A program made the translations under genes and the position numbers. Below, one piece after another: positions 11,540-24,700 of a stretch of 64,000 nucleotides of DNA. Within the stretch, counting starts at the first letter, position 1. Every line of letters begins with the position of its first letter. The notes beneath the pieces were generated by a model. The model did not search any database. It was not told the origin of the DNA and saw nothing but the letters and a program-made list of their open reading frames with translations. Source of the stretch: Yamagishiella unicocca (lineage: Eukaryota; Chlorophyta; Chlorophyceae; Chlamydomonadales; Volvocaceae); the NCBI GenBank assembly GCA_003116995.1, contig BDSL01000011.1:248001-312000 (forward strand), read 5' to 3'.

Positions 11540-12850
11540 TAACGCAGTACAATCGGCAGGTACTAGTTGGGCGCGGCGGTGGAAGCCTAGAGTCCCGTAC
11601 GGCAACAATCGGGCACTTCCCTCTTCCTGCCCCTACTCAGCAGCAAGGGAGCGCCTGGACCACCGAAAGCGGGATTGCTCTCCTGGTTAAAGGCAGACCC
11701 CCCCTTGCCATACCAGCTCTGTAATATCATACTAGGAACTAGTTGGGCGCGGCGATGGAAGCCTAGAGTCACGTACGGCAATAATCGGGCACTTCCCCCT
11801 TCCAGCCCCTACTCAGCAGCAAGGGAGCACCTGGACCACCGAAAGCGGAATTGCTCTCCTGGTTAAAGCCATACCTCCCCCCGCGCCATACCAGCTCTGT
11901 AATATCATACTAGGTACTAGTTGGGCGCGGCGGTGGAAGCCTAGAGTCACGTACGGCAATAATCGGGCACTTCCCCCCTTCCAGCCCCTACTCAGCAGCA
12001 AGGGAGCACCTGGACCACCGAAAGCGGAATTGCTCTTCTGGCTAAAGCCATACCTCCCCCGCGCCATACCAGCTCTGTAATATCATACTAGGTACTAGTT
12101 GGGCGCGGCGGTGGAAGCCTAGAGTCACGTACGGCAACAATCGGGCACTTCCCCCCTTCCAGACCCTACTCAGCAGCAAGGGAGCGCCTGGACCACCGAA
12201 AGCGGAATTGCTCTCCTGGTTAAAGGCAGACCCCCCCCTTGCCATACCAGCTCTGTAATATCATACTAGGAACTAGTTGGGCGCGGCGATGGAAGCCTAG
12301 AGTCACGTACGGCAATAATCGGGCACTTCCCCCTTCCAGCCCCTACTCAGCAGCAAGGGAGCGCCTGGACCACCGAAAGCGGAATTGCTCTTCTGGCTAA
12401 AGCCATACCTCCCCCGCGCCATACCAGCTCTGTAATATCATACTAGGTACTAGTTGGGCGCGGCGGTGGAAGCCTAGAGTCACGTACGGCAACAATCGGG
12501 CACTTCCCCCCTTCCAGACCCTACTCAGCAGCAAGGGAGCGCCTGGACCACCGAAAGCGGAATTGCTCTTCTGGCTAAAGCCATACCTCCCCCGCGCCAT
12601 ACCAGCTCTGTAATATCATACTAGGAACTAGTTGGGCGCGGCGATGGAAGCCTAGAGTCACGTACGGCAATAATCGGGCACTTCCCCCTTCCAGCCCCTA
12701 CTCAGCAGCAAGGGAGCGCCTGGACCACCGAAAGCGGAATTGCTCTTCTGGCTAAAGCCATACCTCCCCCGCGCCATACCAGCTCTGTAATATCATACTA
12801 GGTACTAGTTGGGCGCGGCGGTGGAAGCCTTGAGTCACGTACGGCAACAA
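11540..12850 (-). repeat. Satellite units in right foldback arm (about 8 copies)
   Basis: These are the same subfamily as the left-arm units but in reverse orientation, anchored by ACTAGTTGGGCGCGGCG at roughly 178-bp intervals from about 11560 to 12805. Neighbouring copies differ in small blocks (GGAACTAG or GGTACTAG; CTGGTTAAAG or CTGGCTAAAG) in an alternating pattern that suggests higher-order duplication. Confidence 0.9.
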
Positions 12851-14289
12851 TCGGGCAAGCCCCCAATCCGTTGCTCTCAGCAAGCGACGAGCACTTGACC
12901 CTATCATATCTCATGAGGCAAATACATGTTTCCGGTCGATTTACTGTGTGAAAGCCGTGTCCGGACGGGTCAAAGCCTGGCCTGTCGTACGCTGGTCCGT
13001 TGAAGACTGGGCCAGGCCTCATTATGCTGGCTCCCACAAATAAACGCTTTATGCCTTTGTTTAGCAATTGGTATTGCTTGGAGCTTTCAAATACATTGGA
13101 TCCTGTTCATGCTATTCCGTCAGAGGCTGTAACACCCCGTCAAACAAGTGATCCCCTTCCTCACAAAAAGCCCAGGAAACATCTTTCACGCTCTCAATAC
13201 ACGTCTTTTTAAACTTGATCCAAAATCGCATTTTGTCGGGCCAGGCGTCAAACTGATACAGGAATGAACATCTTTCTGCCCCCCTAACCATAAATTTTCG
13301 CGGCCTCCGGCCGCGATTCATTTTCAAGCCTGTCCATAACACCGAAAATTTCCCTAACGTGATAAGCGAAATAAGCTCTTTTGCGGTGCTGTACGTCTGA
13401 GTAAGGCTCGTCCTGCAAAACCCACGCTCCAGGGGGACCCCCCTAGGGGGAGCTCGACCCAAGCGGCGCGCTTGCTCTGTATAACATCGTCTCACTTCTC
13501 TCGGGTCCCAAACGGAGTTAAAAAAGTTGAAACCCCAATAGATGTCGCAGAGTGCCAGCGGAATTCGATTGCAAAATTCGTCCTCTAGACAACGTCAGCC
13601 CTGCAACTCGTTGGCGCGTCGCTTCATCTTTCTGACCCATCCTCAGGACGAAAGCCTTCTAAACAAAAGATTACGATGACACATGAAGAGTTCCTGTTGA
13701 GGAGATAACATGCAACCTGATACAAATGAAATAAATCGTTACATGGTTTGCTAGGATGGCCAGGGTCTGGACTGCTTTCCTAACCCCTCCAACCACCTCG
13801 TGCTTTGGCCCCTTTACCCCTGATGTTGTTCATCTGTGTTCATCCCTTAGAATGTTGCCGGATTGCCTTTCAATTTAACGGTGCACAATGCACAATCCAC
13901 GAGAGCGAGGGCGGCCTTGACTCTAGTCAATGGTTGGTCTCTAGAGATGGGTAACAAATGGTCATCAGGTGCCAGGCCGATAACGGTTCCCCGTGCAGGC
14001 CGCCTAGCCGCCAGGTAAATCCATATCAAGGAATATGATAACGGGTTTCCCGTGCTTCTTACTCTCCGGCTCTATATGCGCGTTGAGCCCTGCTCGGGGT
14101 CCGTGCCTTTTGGGATGAGAGGCGGCTGGTCCCGATGATTGCATCGTTGCGGCGCTTCACTGATTCGTCGGTTGCTGGGCTGTTAGGTTGGTTGGTGGTC
14201 AGTTCCTGATAGGGGAGCCTCTAGTGCAAATTCCCCCTGGGGTACTGGCCGCTGCTCTGTGTGCCTACAGCCTGTCGATTTGGTGTTCT

Positions 14290-14340
14290 GGTGGTTTTCT
14301 ACCTCTTGGTCTGGAACCCACTGTAACCGTTACTGCGGAA
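14290..14340 (+). repeat. Dispersed SINE-like repeat, copy 1
   Basis: Contains TGGTCTGGAACCCACTGTAA followed by CCGTTA. The same core recurs in this window at about 14592, 33996 (reverse), 50750 and 51180. Confidence 0.6.
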
Positions 14341-14504
14341 GGGTTACAGGGACCCAAAGTCCACTTTATCCGAGGATTACGTTATGGCGGCGCCGCGGCC
14401 GCCGCCGCAATCTGCTGTGGTCCCGGGCGTGGAGGGCAAGGCGATGGCGGCGGCGCCGCCGGCTGAAGCCCAGCAGCAGAAATCCCCAATCAGCAGAAAT
14501 CCCC

Positions 14505-14569
14505 AATCCCCAATCTCCCACCAAACCCGTCTTCCGCCTGAAGACGGGTTTGGTGGGAGATTGGGGATT
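14505..14569. repeat. Perfect 30-bp hairpin with 5-nt loop
   Basis: Arms 14505-14534 and 14540-14569 are exact reverse complements (AATCCCCAATCTCCCACC...GTCTTC) with loop CGCCT. Partial extra copies of AATCCCCAAT precede the left arm. Confidence 0.95.
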
Positions 14570-14587
14570 AGCCCGACCTATTGATCC

Positions 14588-14630
14588 CCGATGGCTCTAT
14601 CTTATGGTCTGGGGCCCACTGTAACAGTTT
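14588..14630 (+). repeat. Dispersed SINE-like repeat, copy 2
   Basis: Reads CGATGGCTCTATCTTATGG then TCTGGGGCCCACTGTAACAG, matching the 5' part and core of the family, followed by a G run. Confidence 0.6.
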
Positions 14631-15454
14631 GGGGGGGGGGGGAATTTGTTCCTTTACACTCCTCCTCCACCTCTCTTGCCCCCCCCCGACTTTTAACCCT
14701 GGCAGGGTCACGTCACCGATGTGGTGATGTACCGTACGGTCCTGCCCGGGGAGGCCGAGGGGGTGTTCAAGAAGCACCTGCTGCCGCAGCCGCGTCAGAG
14801 TGCAGCAGCAGTGGCGGATAGTTTGATGGCATGAGCGCAACGGCGTCGATGGGAGGCCGTGCCAGGTTCGGAGGTGGTGCCGGCGGCGCTGACATGACAG
14901 GATTAGTGAGGGGGGGCGTCGATGCAATGGTCGGGCCAGTTGGGAATGGCCCCCCAAGAGAGGCGGCTTTTCCGAGCTGTGAGAATGGCAGGTGGGACAT
15001 TGGAAATAACGGGAGGGGTTCTAAACGTGCAAGGTTTCGTATATGGGACAACCAGCGGTTCCCCGCTCCTAAAGCGCTTTCCGTCCTATTATTGTGGTGG
15101 GATTACAGTATATCCTACTAACGCGCGGTGGCACGTTGAGCATGAAGAGTACGTTTCCACCTCTGGAGTAGCTGCCGGTTCTGGTGCATTCTCATTGTGA
15201 ACGCCAGAAGCAACGCAATTTTGAAATGACGGTAGCTATGAAGTTTCCTGAACGCCCTAGGCCCCCACGAAGCCGTAATGAGGGAGAAGTGGAAATCCAT
15301 GCATCTACTTAGGTTGCACTGTCCTGGGGTGTGCATCCCGGGGCTGCTGAGCTATCCCCTCCCCTCAACTCTGCCTTACAAACGTCCAGGGCAGAAAACC
15401 GCGTCCTCTCCTCCGGGGCCCTGTCGACACACTGGGTTCATGTATCATTCGAAC

Positions 15455-15459
15455 TTACA
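15455..15459 (-). terminator. Candidate TGTAA polyadenylation signal for the NEK gene
   Basis: TGTAA, the usual algal poly(A) signal, is read on the minus strand about 290 nt beyond the inferred stop codon. Another lies near 15373. Confidence 0.4.
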
Positions 15460-15750
15460 AAACAGACACGCGCGCAAGATGAGGCAAGCGAGGTGACGGT
15501 ATTACCTTCAGGCGGCAGTAGTGGGCGCCACCGCCGCCGGACACGCACGTGGCACCGCAGTCTCCGAAACCACCTTCCCACACCACATATACACACACAA
15601 CTCCACGTCTACACCTGATCTTTGGGTCGGTACCTTGCGGTGTTGCTGTCAAGCATCAGCCAAGCCGTTATGATGTCCTCTGGCCCCTCAATGCCGTCCC
15701 TTAACCCCAAGCCCTGCAGGTGTCACCCGTCCTCTCCCCTCCCCCCATCA

Positions 15751-18700
15751 TCACGCCCCCTCCATGTGCATGTTCTCCTCACACACGATCAGCTGGTGCA
15801 CCAGTTGCAGGTACGGCAGCTTCTCCTGACCAAGCACCGCCAGGAATTGGGCGGAGATCTGTGTCTCATCGTCATCGGCGGACAGCGACTCCAGCAACCG
15901 GTAAACCCTGGCAGGGAGGTAGGTCGCAGCGAGGGTCGAGGTCGACGAAAGAAAGAGATGGGAAGGTAAGACTCGTTGCCGGCTCGCTCGTCCACCCGAC
16001 CCTCCACTCCGGGGCCTCCACGCAGCCCCACACACTGTATGCCAGCATCACCTTCGCCTATCCCCATTGCCCTGCCCTCCACTGCTCCCATGCTTCCACA
16101 AGCACCGCAATCGGGCCCCACCAAGCCCCTAATCCTCCTGATCCGCAAAGTCCGGTCCTCAGCGTCGCTGTCCTATGGCCCCCTCGATGACCCGCTCTGC
16201 ACCGCCAGCCCTCCTGTAGCCCCTGCCCTGCTGAGAGGCTGCGGCCGCAGGCAGGCCCCGTCACCCACTTGAGGAATGGGTCCGTGCCCAGGTGGGTTTC
16301 TAAATACACCCGGAGTGCCTCGACCTGCGGTGGTGGTGGTGGTGGTGCGCTCAGTGGCCGGGTTTCAGGGCAGGGCAGCCGAGCAGGTGGTGGAAAAGGA
16401 GGGGAGCCGGAAAGGACGAGCGCGTTTCAGCGCGGATCTGTAAATGTAGCCGCTCCGTGCACAAGTGTACGGGTGCGTAGCACGAGCTTGCTGCCACGTG
16501 GTGTGCTATACACACGTTGCCGCCACACGCATGTATCCAGTCCCTCCCCTTCCTTGGCGCCACGGCAGCCGCGACATTGTGACACTCCAGACGCTCCAGC
16601 AACGGGGATGTTGGTGCATGAAGGTAATAGAAGGCTTGCACAAGGGAAGTACGCCAGAGCCGCTCCGCTGCCATTCCATGACATCCAGCGGAGGTCGCCG
16701 GCACACCCGCCCAGCCACCACCCCTGGGTACCAAGCTCCCTAGTACGCGCCAAAGACGCTAACGCAAACTTGTCTGGCAGCTCGGTCTCAGTTCTTCAGA
16801 GCGCCATAGCCGCGGCTTGTCCGCAAGTTTCCAGTGGTCAACCCAAGTTTCCGATACGGTAGTCAACCAAAGCTTCCGATAGTTAACCCAAGTTTCCGAC
16901 AGCCAACCCAAGTTTCCGACAGTCAACCCAAGTTTCCAACAGTCAACCCAAGTTTCCGATAGTCAACCCAAGTTTCCAATAGTCAACCCAAGTTTCCGAT
17001 AGTCAACCCAAGTTTCCAATAGTCAACCCATAGTTTTCAGCATGTTAGGCAAATTAAGCTCCGGCTAGTTCGTACTCCGCCTCCTCCAGTGTCGCGTGAA
17101 CGGGCCTTCTCGCCACCCCCCCTGGGTTGCCCCGACCCCACCTTGAGCGCGAGGCTGTCCTCGGGCCGCACCCCGTCCAGGAGCACCACCTGGCCGTTGA
17201 GCATGAACTGACCGGACAGCGCCTGGCAGAGGACAGGGGGAAGCAGCGGAGAGCGAGGGGAGGGAGGGGTGAGACCAGAAGGGTATCGAGCGACCGACGC
17301 AGCATCTAGCGTACTAGGCAGGGCGTAGAACTGGGATGGAAAGATGTAGCCCGGCAAGGATTCCCATCCCAGTTCTTGCGTGCAGCGCCGCCTGCACCCT
17401 ACGAGCTTGCTGTGATGTAATGTGCCGTCCTTTGCTGTGCTGGCGGTTGGCGGTTGGCAGTGTTCTGGGCGGACGAGCTGGGGGCTGGATGGAGCCCACC
17501 CGAGGCCCGGCAGCTCACCGCAGCGTGCTTCCCGTCGCTGTAGACGTCGTCCTCGTCGTCGTCCCCGCTACCGCCACCGCCACCGTCTCGCCCGGCTCCC
17601 GCACCCTGCCCATCCTGACAGGAGTACGTGTGGCGGAAGGGGTTAGGTGGGCGGGATCGGATGCAAGGAACGTCACTAGGGGTTGCAGGACCGGATCTTA
17701 AGGGGGCGGCCGCGAGGCAGGCGTGCGGGTGTGAGCGGGGTTCAGAGTGACGGGCGAGCGTTTCGAAGGTTGCACAGTGCTGTGGCTGCAAGGCGAGGCC
17801 ACTGGGGTGCGCCGAAACGCACACGCACGCATTGACTTGCTGCTGGCATGCTGGGCGCATAGGGTTGCTTTCCGCGCACATCACAACGCGCGTTCACGTG
17901 ACCTCCCTCCCCTGGCCGTAAGGTTTTCCTATACACACGAGTGTTCTTTGCACCCCCCCCTTCTGGCCACGCGCCCCCCCCGGCCGGATGCCTCCCGTGC
18001 GCACCTGCATTAGCACGTCCTGCATGTCCTTGACCATGGCCGCGAAGTCCATGTCGTCGTCCTCCTCGCCGCGACCGCAGGGGGGCGCCGCGGGGGGCGG
18101 GGTGGGGGGCCGGGCGGCGGAGGCGGCCGCCGGGGCGTTGGGCGGAGTGGGGGGCCGCCCGGAGGGCGACGGCGCTCGCGCTGTGACAGCGGCGGGCAGC
18201 ATGAGGTGAGGCGCGGCAGTGTCAGATGGGGGCCACCGTGTACGGGTTGAGAGGGCCCCGAGGGCAGTCGCAAGGCAGCCAGGACGCATGCATCGAGGAC
18301 GGAGGGGTGTCGGCGGGCGTCCAGCCGGCCCCCTGCCGGCTAGCGGTTCCCCTCCAGTGCCCCACGTCAGGTGACACCCATCACCCACCGTCCGAAGGCG
18401 ATCCGCGCACTTCCGCCATGATCTGCCGCTTGTTGCGCTCGCGGGCGTCCCGGACCTCCTGCGGGCTCCAGGGAGGGACAAGGGGGGCGAGCAGGGAGGG
18501 ACGCAGGGAGCGATCCGCTGGTCGGCAGTCGGAGCAGCCGCAGGTTGGGTGGAGGGATAGTGGAGGCAGTGAGGGGGCTTCTGCACCTGGAAGTCACCTT
18601 AGCAGCTCCGGCTGCTGCGGGCGGTTGCCCCTGGAGCTGGCAGGCTCCCTCAAAACAGCGATGTGGTGGGGGTAGGGCTGCTAGCTTTTCCCGAGCCGCC

Positions 18701-21700
18701 ACCCCCCGGCCCCCACCTGGCATCCCCCGGCCCCCACCTGCCACACCCGGCCCCCACCTGGCATCCCCCGGGCCCCTGCCCTCTCCCCCCACCTGCCAGT
18801 GCTGGCGCTGGAACTCCAGGATCTCCTGCTCGCGGTTGCGGCGCTCCGCCTCCAACCGGGCCATCTTGGCGGCCCATGGGTCGGTGGGGCGAGGCACGGG
18901 CGGCGTCACCGCGCGCCCGCCTGGGGATGGGGGTGACAGGGGACGTGACGTGTGTGTCTTCCGAAAAATAAGCCCACGTCACCGTAGCGGACATTGAAGC
19001 CGGAACTGGGTTGCGGAGTTCAGAGGAATCCCGTGTTTGGAGCCCGTGCTGCCCTCAACTAGTCGCCAACCCATCCATAATACTCCGCCGCTGGCCCCTA
19101 GGGCCCCGAGACCCGACTGCGGCTCAGTGAACCCACCTTGCACCAGTGGAGACACCGGCCGCCCCGCCCCCGCCCCCGCACCCGCGCTCGGGGGCGTGCT
19201 CGGGGCTGCCGCTGCGGCCTTCGCAGGCGCCCCGCGGTTCGCGGCCTCCGCCGCCGCCCGGTTGCGCTCCGCCGCCGCCCGCATTTCCAGATACGCGGCG
19301 CGCCTGGCGCGGAGGCGCGACAGATGGCAGGGGCAGCGTACACGGGGCGGAAGAGGGGGGCATGGCGGTGGGCAGGGGAGGGCACCGTGTTGCAGCCGAT
19401 GCGGACATGCGGTTGCTACCGAACACAGCGTCCGTAGTCGGCACCCTGCAAGCCTGCATGTCGTACGGCTGATGCCCAGCACCCCAGCCCTACCAGGGCC
19501 CCCCAATCCCGCACCACCGTCATACCGCTCTCAACGCTCTCGCCAGCTGTTCCCTTCCCATCCCACTTTCCCTCTCGTGTTGAAAGATTTCTTCCCCGCC
19601 CCCGCCCCCGCCCCCCACCGCCCGCCCTGCCCCGGCTGCATACCTGGCATCCGGGGAGATGTCCGGTCCCGGCGCGGGTGAGTGAGACGGCCGCCCGGGA
19701 GGCGCCTGACCCGCCGCCTGCTGGCGGCCCCTCTCCGGAGCTGACAGCGGCCGCTCCTCCTCCTGCCCGGCCCCCCGGGGAACCCCCAAGAACTCCGCGA
19801 TGCCGCCGTGGCGCTCCCCCTGAGAGGTAGGGGGGGCAGGTGAGGGGGCAGGTAAGGGGGCAGGTAAGGGGCCAGGTAAGGGGCCAGGTAAGGGGGTGGC
19901 GTAGGGAGGGGCGTTTGTCACGTGGGACGAGGCAATCGATAGTTCGTTGTGGAGGTGGTTAAGTGAAACCCCGTGACCCGATACAGGGGCGGGGTGGGGG
20001 GCGGCGACAGCGATGGAAGCGGAGCGGGGCAGATGACGAGCATGGCACCCGCACACCCAACTTGGCCTGATCCAGCTTCCGCTGCAGCTTGCAGGTCTGA
20101 GCCGGGAGGCCGGCTCCGCTCCCTTCTCCCCCCCGCCCCCCAGTCACTCCTAAATGGTTTGTCCTGGCATCCACGGGTCTTCTTCAAAGCCCCCCAGCCT
20201 GACAATGCGCCAGCTATTACGCCCATGTCGTGTAACCGGGCCTTCATGCCAGCCCAGCCAGCCGGACGCACCTCATGCATCGCTCGCCGGTTGCGCTCAG
20301 CCGCCGCTCGTTGCTCCTCCCACACGGCCCGCCGCTGCTCCACTGACAGGTAGTCCTCAGTGGGCCGGCGGGCGGCGGCGGAGGGAGCCGCCTCCCCTCG
20401 CGCCCCCGCCGCCGCCGCCGCCGCCGCGGGAGCCTCGGGCGGCCCTTTCCCCTTTCCTTCGTCTACTCGGGGCGGCGACCACTGCCGCCGCGGCGGCCGC
20501 CCCGCCAGGACCTGCACCTGCGGCCACACGGGATCAGTGTACGACACGAGTCAGGAAACGGTTAAAAAGTGTACGGCGACAAGCAACAACGACCCCAGCG
20601 CGCGTGCCGAGTGGCGTGAACCTCGCAGGCCAGTGTGCCACCTGCCAGTTTCGTCCCTAAAGGCGCGCGGGCCTCCCTTTTGCCCGCTGAGAAAGCCTCC
20701 TAGATTGCTTTTTGCGAGCCCCGGATCTTGCTCCGAAACCGTCCAAACTTGCGAGCCCCAGATCTCACATCCGGTTGGGCGCGGCCTATCTGCTGCTCCA
20801 CCGCCGCCCGGTTGCGAGCCGCCTCTGCCTGCACGATTGAAGGGCGCGAGGAGGGTTGGAAGGAAAGCCCGAGGGGGGGGCGGCATAAAAACGGGTTACA
20901 CGACCCAGGTATAACAGCTGGCGCATTGTCTTCGGGGGGGATGCTGTGTGCGTGCGAAAGCTGACCCGTGCGGATGGGGGCCGCCGCAACAGTGCCGTAC
21001 ATGTCGTACCTGTCGGTCCTGGTACTCCTTGCGCTGCGCGGCCATCTTGGCGCGCATGTCCTCGCGCTCTTTCTCCTGCGGGCGGGCGGGTGGGACACCG
21101 CACAGGATTTACAAGACAATCTGCGAATCCACGGCCGACAAACCGAGGGCGGTGAAGGTGACGGTCCAGCGGAGCGGCGCGCCAGAGAGCGGGAGCGGAG
21201 GGGACAGGGGGTGAAGCCGTGTGCCGACAAAAGAGCAAACGAAGACTGGAATAGCTAGGGGGACGTGCGGACCGGTGAGGTGTGGAGGGGTCATCGGTGG
21301 ACGGAGACGGGTGAGGTGTGGAGGGGTCATCGGTGGACGGAGACGGGTGAGGTGTGGAGGGGTCAGCGGTGGACGGAGACGGGCGAGGTGTGGAGGGGTG
21401 ATCGGGTGAGCCCACAACGGCCAGGACGAGTCAACGAACCGGGCCAGGTGGGACTGCAGCGTCGACGCTTCCAGGACATGAGACCCCGCCTCCCGTAGCG
21501 CCGTGAACCGTAAAGGTCTCGCAACCAGGTCCTCACCCCCCCTTCCCTCCCCGTCAAGTCGGCTTCCCTGCCCTCTCCGCGCTGCCTTTACCTTGGCGGC
21601 CCGTTCCGAGTCCTTCTTACGCGCCTCCTCCTCCGCCTTCTTGCGCTTGGCCTGAGCCAAACAGCCGAACAGAGGGGCGAGGGGGGAAGCGGGTGGGCGA

Positions 21701-24700
21701 CGACGTACCGACACCGCCTCGAGGGCAATGACAAGGAAGCAGTGTTTTAGCGTGAACCTGGCAGAACCACGCGAAACATAAGCCGATACGTTGCATTCAC
21801 ACGACACTACAGCACGCAGGCACATCCACCGCTCTTCATCCACATACCCCACCTCAGAAACGTTTTTTTCTGGCATCCATGGGTCTTCCTCGAAACCCCA
21901 GGCCGCTGCTGAACGGAGCGACCCGACAAGGCGCCCTCCCACCCCCCGCGTGCGACCCACCTCCAGCTCCCTCTGCTTGCGCGCCTCCTCCACACTCATC
22001 CGCGCGCGCGCCTCCTCGGCCGCCTTGGCTCGCCGCTCCTCCTCCGCCTTGGCCACCTCACGCTTCCGCCTGTCCGCCTCCTGACGGGCGCGATCCTGGA
22101 GGGCAGGATCGGGGCGGGGCAGTTGCGTGTGTGTGTGGGGGGGGGAGGAAAACCTTGGAAACAACGTTGGGGGAAAGGAGCAACGGGGAGGGGCGGTACG
22201 CCTCTTTTCGAGCCACGTGTGAGTGGTCCTGCACCTGAGGTCTGTGGGCCGTGGGGCCTTCCGCACCAACGCACATGCTCCACCCATGCAAGCCGCGACA
22301 CACGCACAGCCCCACCTCCCCTGCCCCTCTCCGCAACCTGCCCTGCCCACCCCAGTGCATCTCGGCCTTCCCCTCCCCGCACCCGAAACCACTCTCGGCG
22401 CCGCGGCCCCTCAGTTCAGCGCCCCCCAGCGGCCGCTCCTCACCCCCTCCAGCTTGCGCCGCTGCTCCTCCAGCCGCATCCGCTCCACCTCTCGCTGCGC
22501 CCCCATCGCCGCCACCTCCCGGGCCTTGGCTCGCTCCAGCTCGCGCTTGGCGTTGGCCTCTGCGTCGGAGACGCGCTTGGCCTGTCGGTGGAGGGGCAGC
22601 AGGCGCAGGAGGGCGAGGAGGAGGCGGCGGGGGGCGGGAGGGGAGGGGAGGTTGCAAGGAGGACCCGGGAGGGGAGGGGAGGTTGCAAGAAGGACCCGGG
22701 AGGCGAGAGGACGTTGCCAGGAGGACCCGGGAGGGGAGGGAGAGGTCGAGGCGGTGTTGTGCGCGGAAGGCACCGCCATAGTGCGTCACGCAGGGCTGAG
22801 CGCGCTCGCGACGAATGGGGCAAGGCGTCGAGAGGGTGAGCAGGCAAGCGGCGTGTGGGGTAAGAAGGCGGGGTGTGCATGTTTATGTTGGTTGGGCGAG
22901 CCTGGAGACCATGTCAAAGAGATAGGCAGCCGTAGCAGCTGCATGCGAGCACACGCTGGGAGTGGCGGGCTGGACAGCCGGGCAGCGCCTGAGGGCGGGA
23001 CGGAAGGCGGGAGGTGGGGGATGCTCGCATGCATGCATTTTCGAGGTGGGGATGCCCAAGGGCATGGCGGGCGGGGAGGGCAGAGGCAGCAGTAGCGGCG
23101 AACGCCCGGGGATACTGGGTGAGGGCGGAGGCGGATACTGGGTGAGGGCGGAGGCGCGCGGCGAACGGCGATGGCACCAACCGAGGAGGGCGAAAGCGGT
23201 GGGAGGCGGTCGTGGTTCGGAGGCGGAGGCGGAGGCGCAGGAGGGGTCGGTGCGGACTGTCTGGTGGGGACGCGCCGGGGCGGCGGGGGGCTGGGCCATT
23301 GGCGCGGCTGGGCTCTCCGCTGCGGTGGCAGGGGGCGGCAGGGAGGGGGGCAGGCAGGGGGGCAGCCGCGACTGGAGGGAGAACGCAGCTGCTTCCCCGG
23401 CCTCCGCCCCCCGCCCCTCCCTGCCCCCCGCGTCCCCTCCACACACAACCCGCCCTCCGCTTCCCTCTCTCCTTCTGCCCTCAAGCCCCTTCGTCCCACC
23501 CGGCGCACGAAGCCCGGATGTTTGTGCGTTGGAAGGCCCACCCCATCCCAGCCGCGCCACGGCATCACAGCCTCGACGAAGCGGCCACTGCCCCAGCACC
23601 GACCAAGTGTCTTTCCCATAACTAGTAGTACGTGCGGCCATTAAAGCCCTAACTGCCCCCCGACCAGCCCAAGGTGGCGGGTGCGCTGACCGGCGGCGGG
23701 GCGCCCCCGGTGTGGGGGCTCCCTCAACTATCGGCTCTGATCACCCGGGCAGTAGCTCCCAGGGTGCAGCAGGGGGACCTTGGGGGACGACATGAGCCCA
23801 CCTTGCGAGGCAGGCACCTTTCCCCCAACTGACAGCGCCGCCGCTCTGCTTCCCTCATCCCTCCACGGTGTGTTTCATCCCCCCCCCACACACACACTTA
23901 TGCCCGTCGTACAGTCATTCTCTCCCCCCTCCTCCTATGCCGTGTGCGCGGGTTTCGTCGCCACTCCCCTATTCATCGCTCCTACCAGGCGCCTGCGCTC
24001 GTGCTTTCCCGCCACCCCTCATCGAGACCGCAACCACCGCCACCGCTGGCTCCACCGTAATCACCGCCACCACCACCGGAGATAGCGGCAGCAGCAGTGG
24101 CACTACGACACGGTCCCATGTGTGTATGGAATGCTCCCCGCCCCTTCCTCCCGCGCCTGGGCCTTACGCCGGTCACCGCCTCTGCCTCCCTCCCACCCCA
24201 CTCATCTCCTCCGTCGGTACACGCGTCTCCCCTCTTAACCTCCCATCCCCAGGCCTCACCGCCATGGCGAGCATCGCTTCTTCCCGCTGCTTGGCCGCCT
24301 CAGCCGCCTTGGCGCGCGCCGCTGCGGCCGCGTCCTGCGCCTGCTTCAGCGCCGCAGCGGCGGGGCCGCCAGCTGCAGGAGCCGGCACCGCGTGCCGCCC
24401 CGCCACCGCGCCCACCGGCGGCGCCGCAGCTGGCCCCCGCCCAGGCGCGGGGCCCGCGGCGGCCGCCCCGCCACGAGGCGCGAGATTGGGGCTGGCAGCG
24501 CTCTGCCGTACCGCCGCCACGGAGCCCCGCGCCGCGCCCGGCGGTGCGGCGACGGACGCCCTCGCCGCCGCGGGGGGCTGCGGAGGGGGCGCTATCCCGA
24601 ACTTGGACGGAGCTGCGGAGGGAGCAGCGCGTTTGCGGCAGTGAGCGTGGGCGGTAGCGTTAGGTCGTTAGGTTCAAGGGGCTAAGTGACGGTGGGAAAA

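Larger units (their letters stand above)
9698..13351. mobile_element. Foldback-like element with long inverted arms
   Basis: The sequence AAATTTTCGGTGTTATGGAC at 9698 reappears as its reverse complement ending at 13351. From there the two arms match almost base for base for at least 560 bp (9698-10260 against 12790-13351). Two translated frames inside the arms are identical on opposite strands. Inward of that, each arm continues into tandem copies of a roughly 178-bp satellite, in opposite orientations: 3 copies on the left and about 8 on the right. They flank a central non-repeat segment. No transposase frame is visible and no target-site duplication is apparent. The structure resembles foldback transposons; an inverted segmental duplication is the alternative. 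Confidence 0.7.
13352..15750. other. Intergenic region and 3' flank of the NEK gene
   Basis: No gene is supported. It holds two copies of a dispersed SINE-like repeat, a perfect 30-bp hairpin, and the presumed 3' untranslated region of the minus-strand kinase. Confidence 0.5.

Noticed and set aside
9982..13067. A pair of identical 89-residue open frames on opposite strands (9982-10251 and 12798-13067)
   Set aside because: They are mirror images created by the inverted arms of the foldback-like element. They have no domain or coding signature, so they are not separate genes.
23097..23620. Long Pro/Arg/Gly-rich frames in the large NEK intron
   Set aside because: They are low-complexity frames caused by GC-rich composition. 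An undetected exon remains possible, but none of these frames fits the coiled-coil tail or has clean splice sites.
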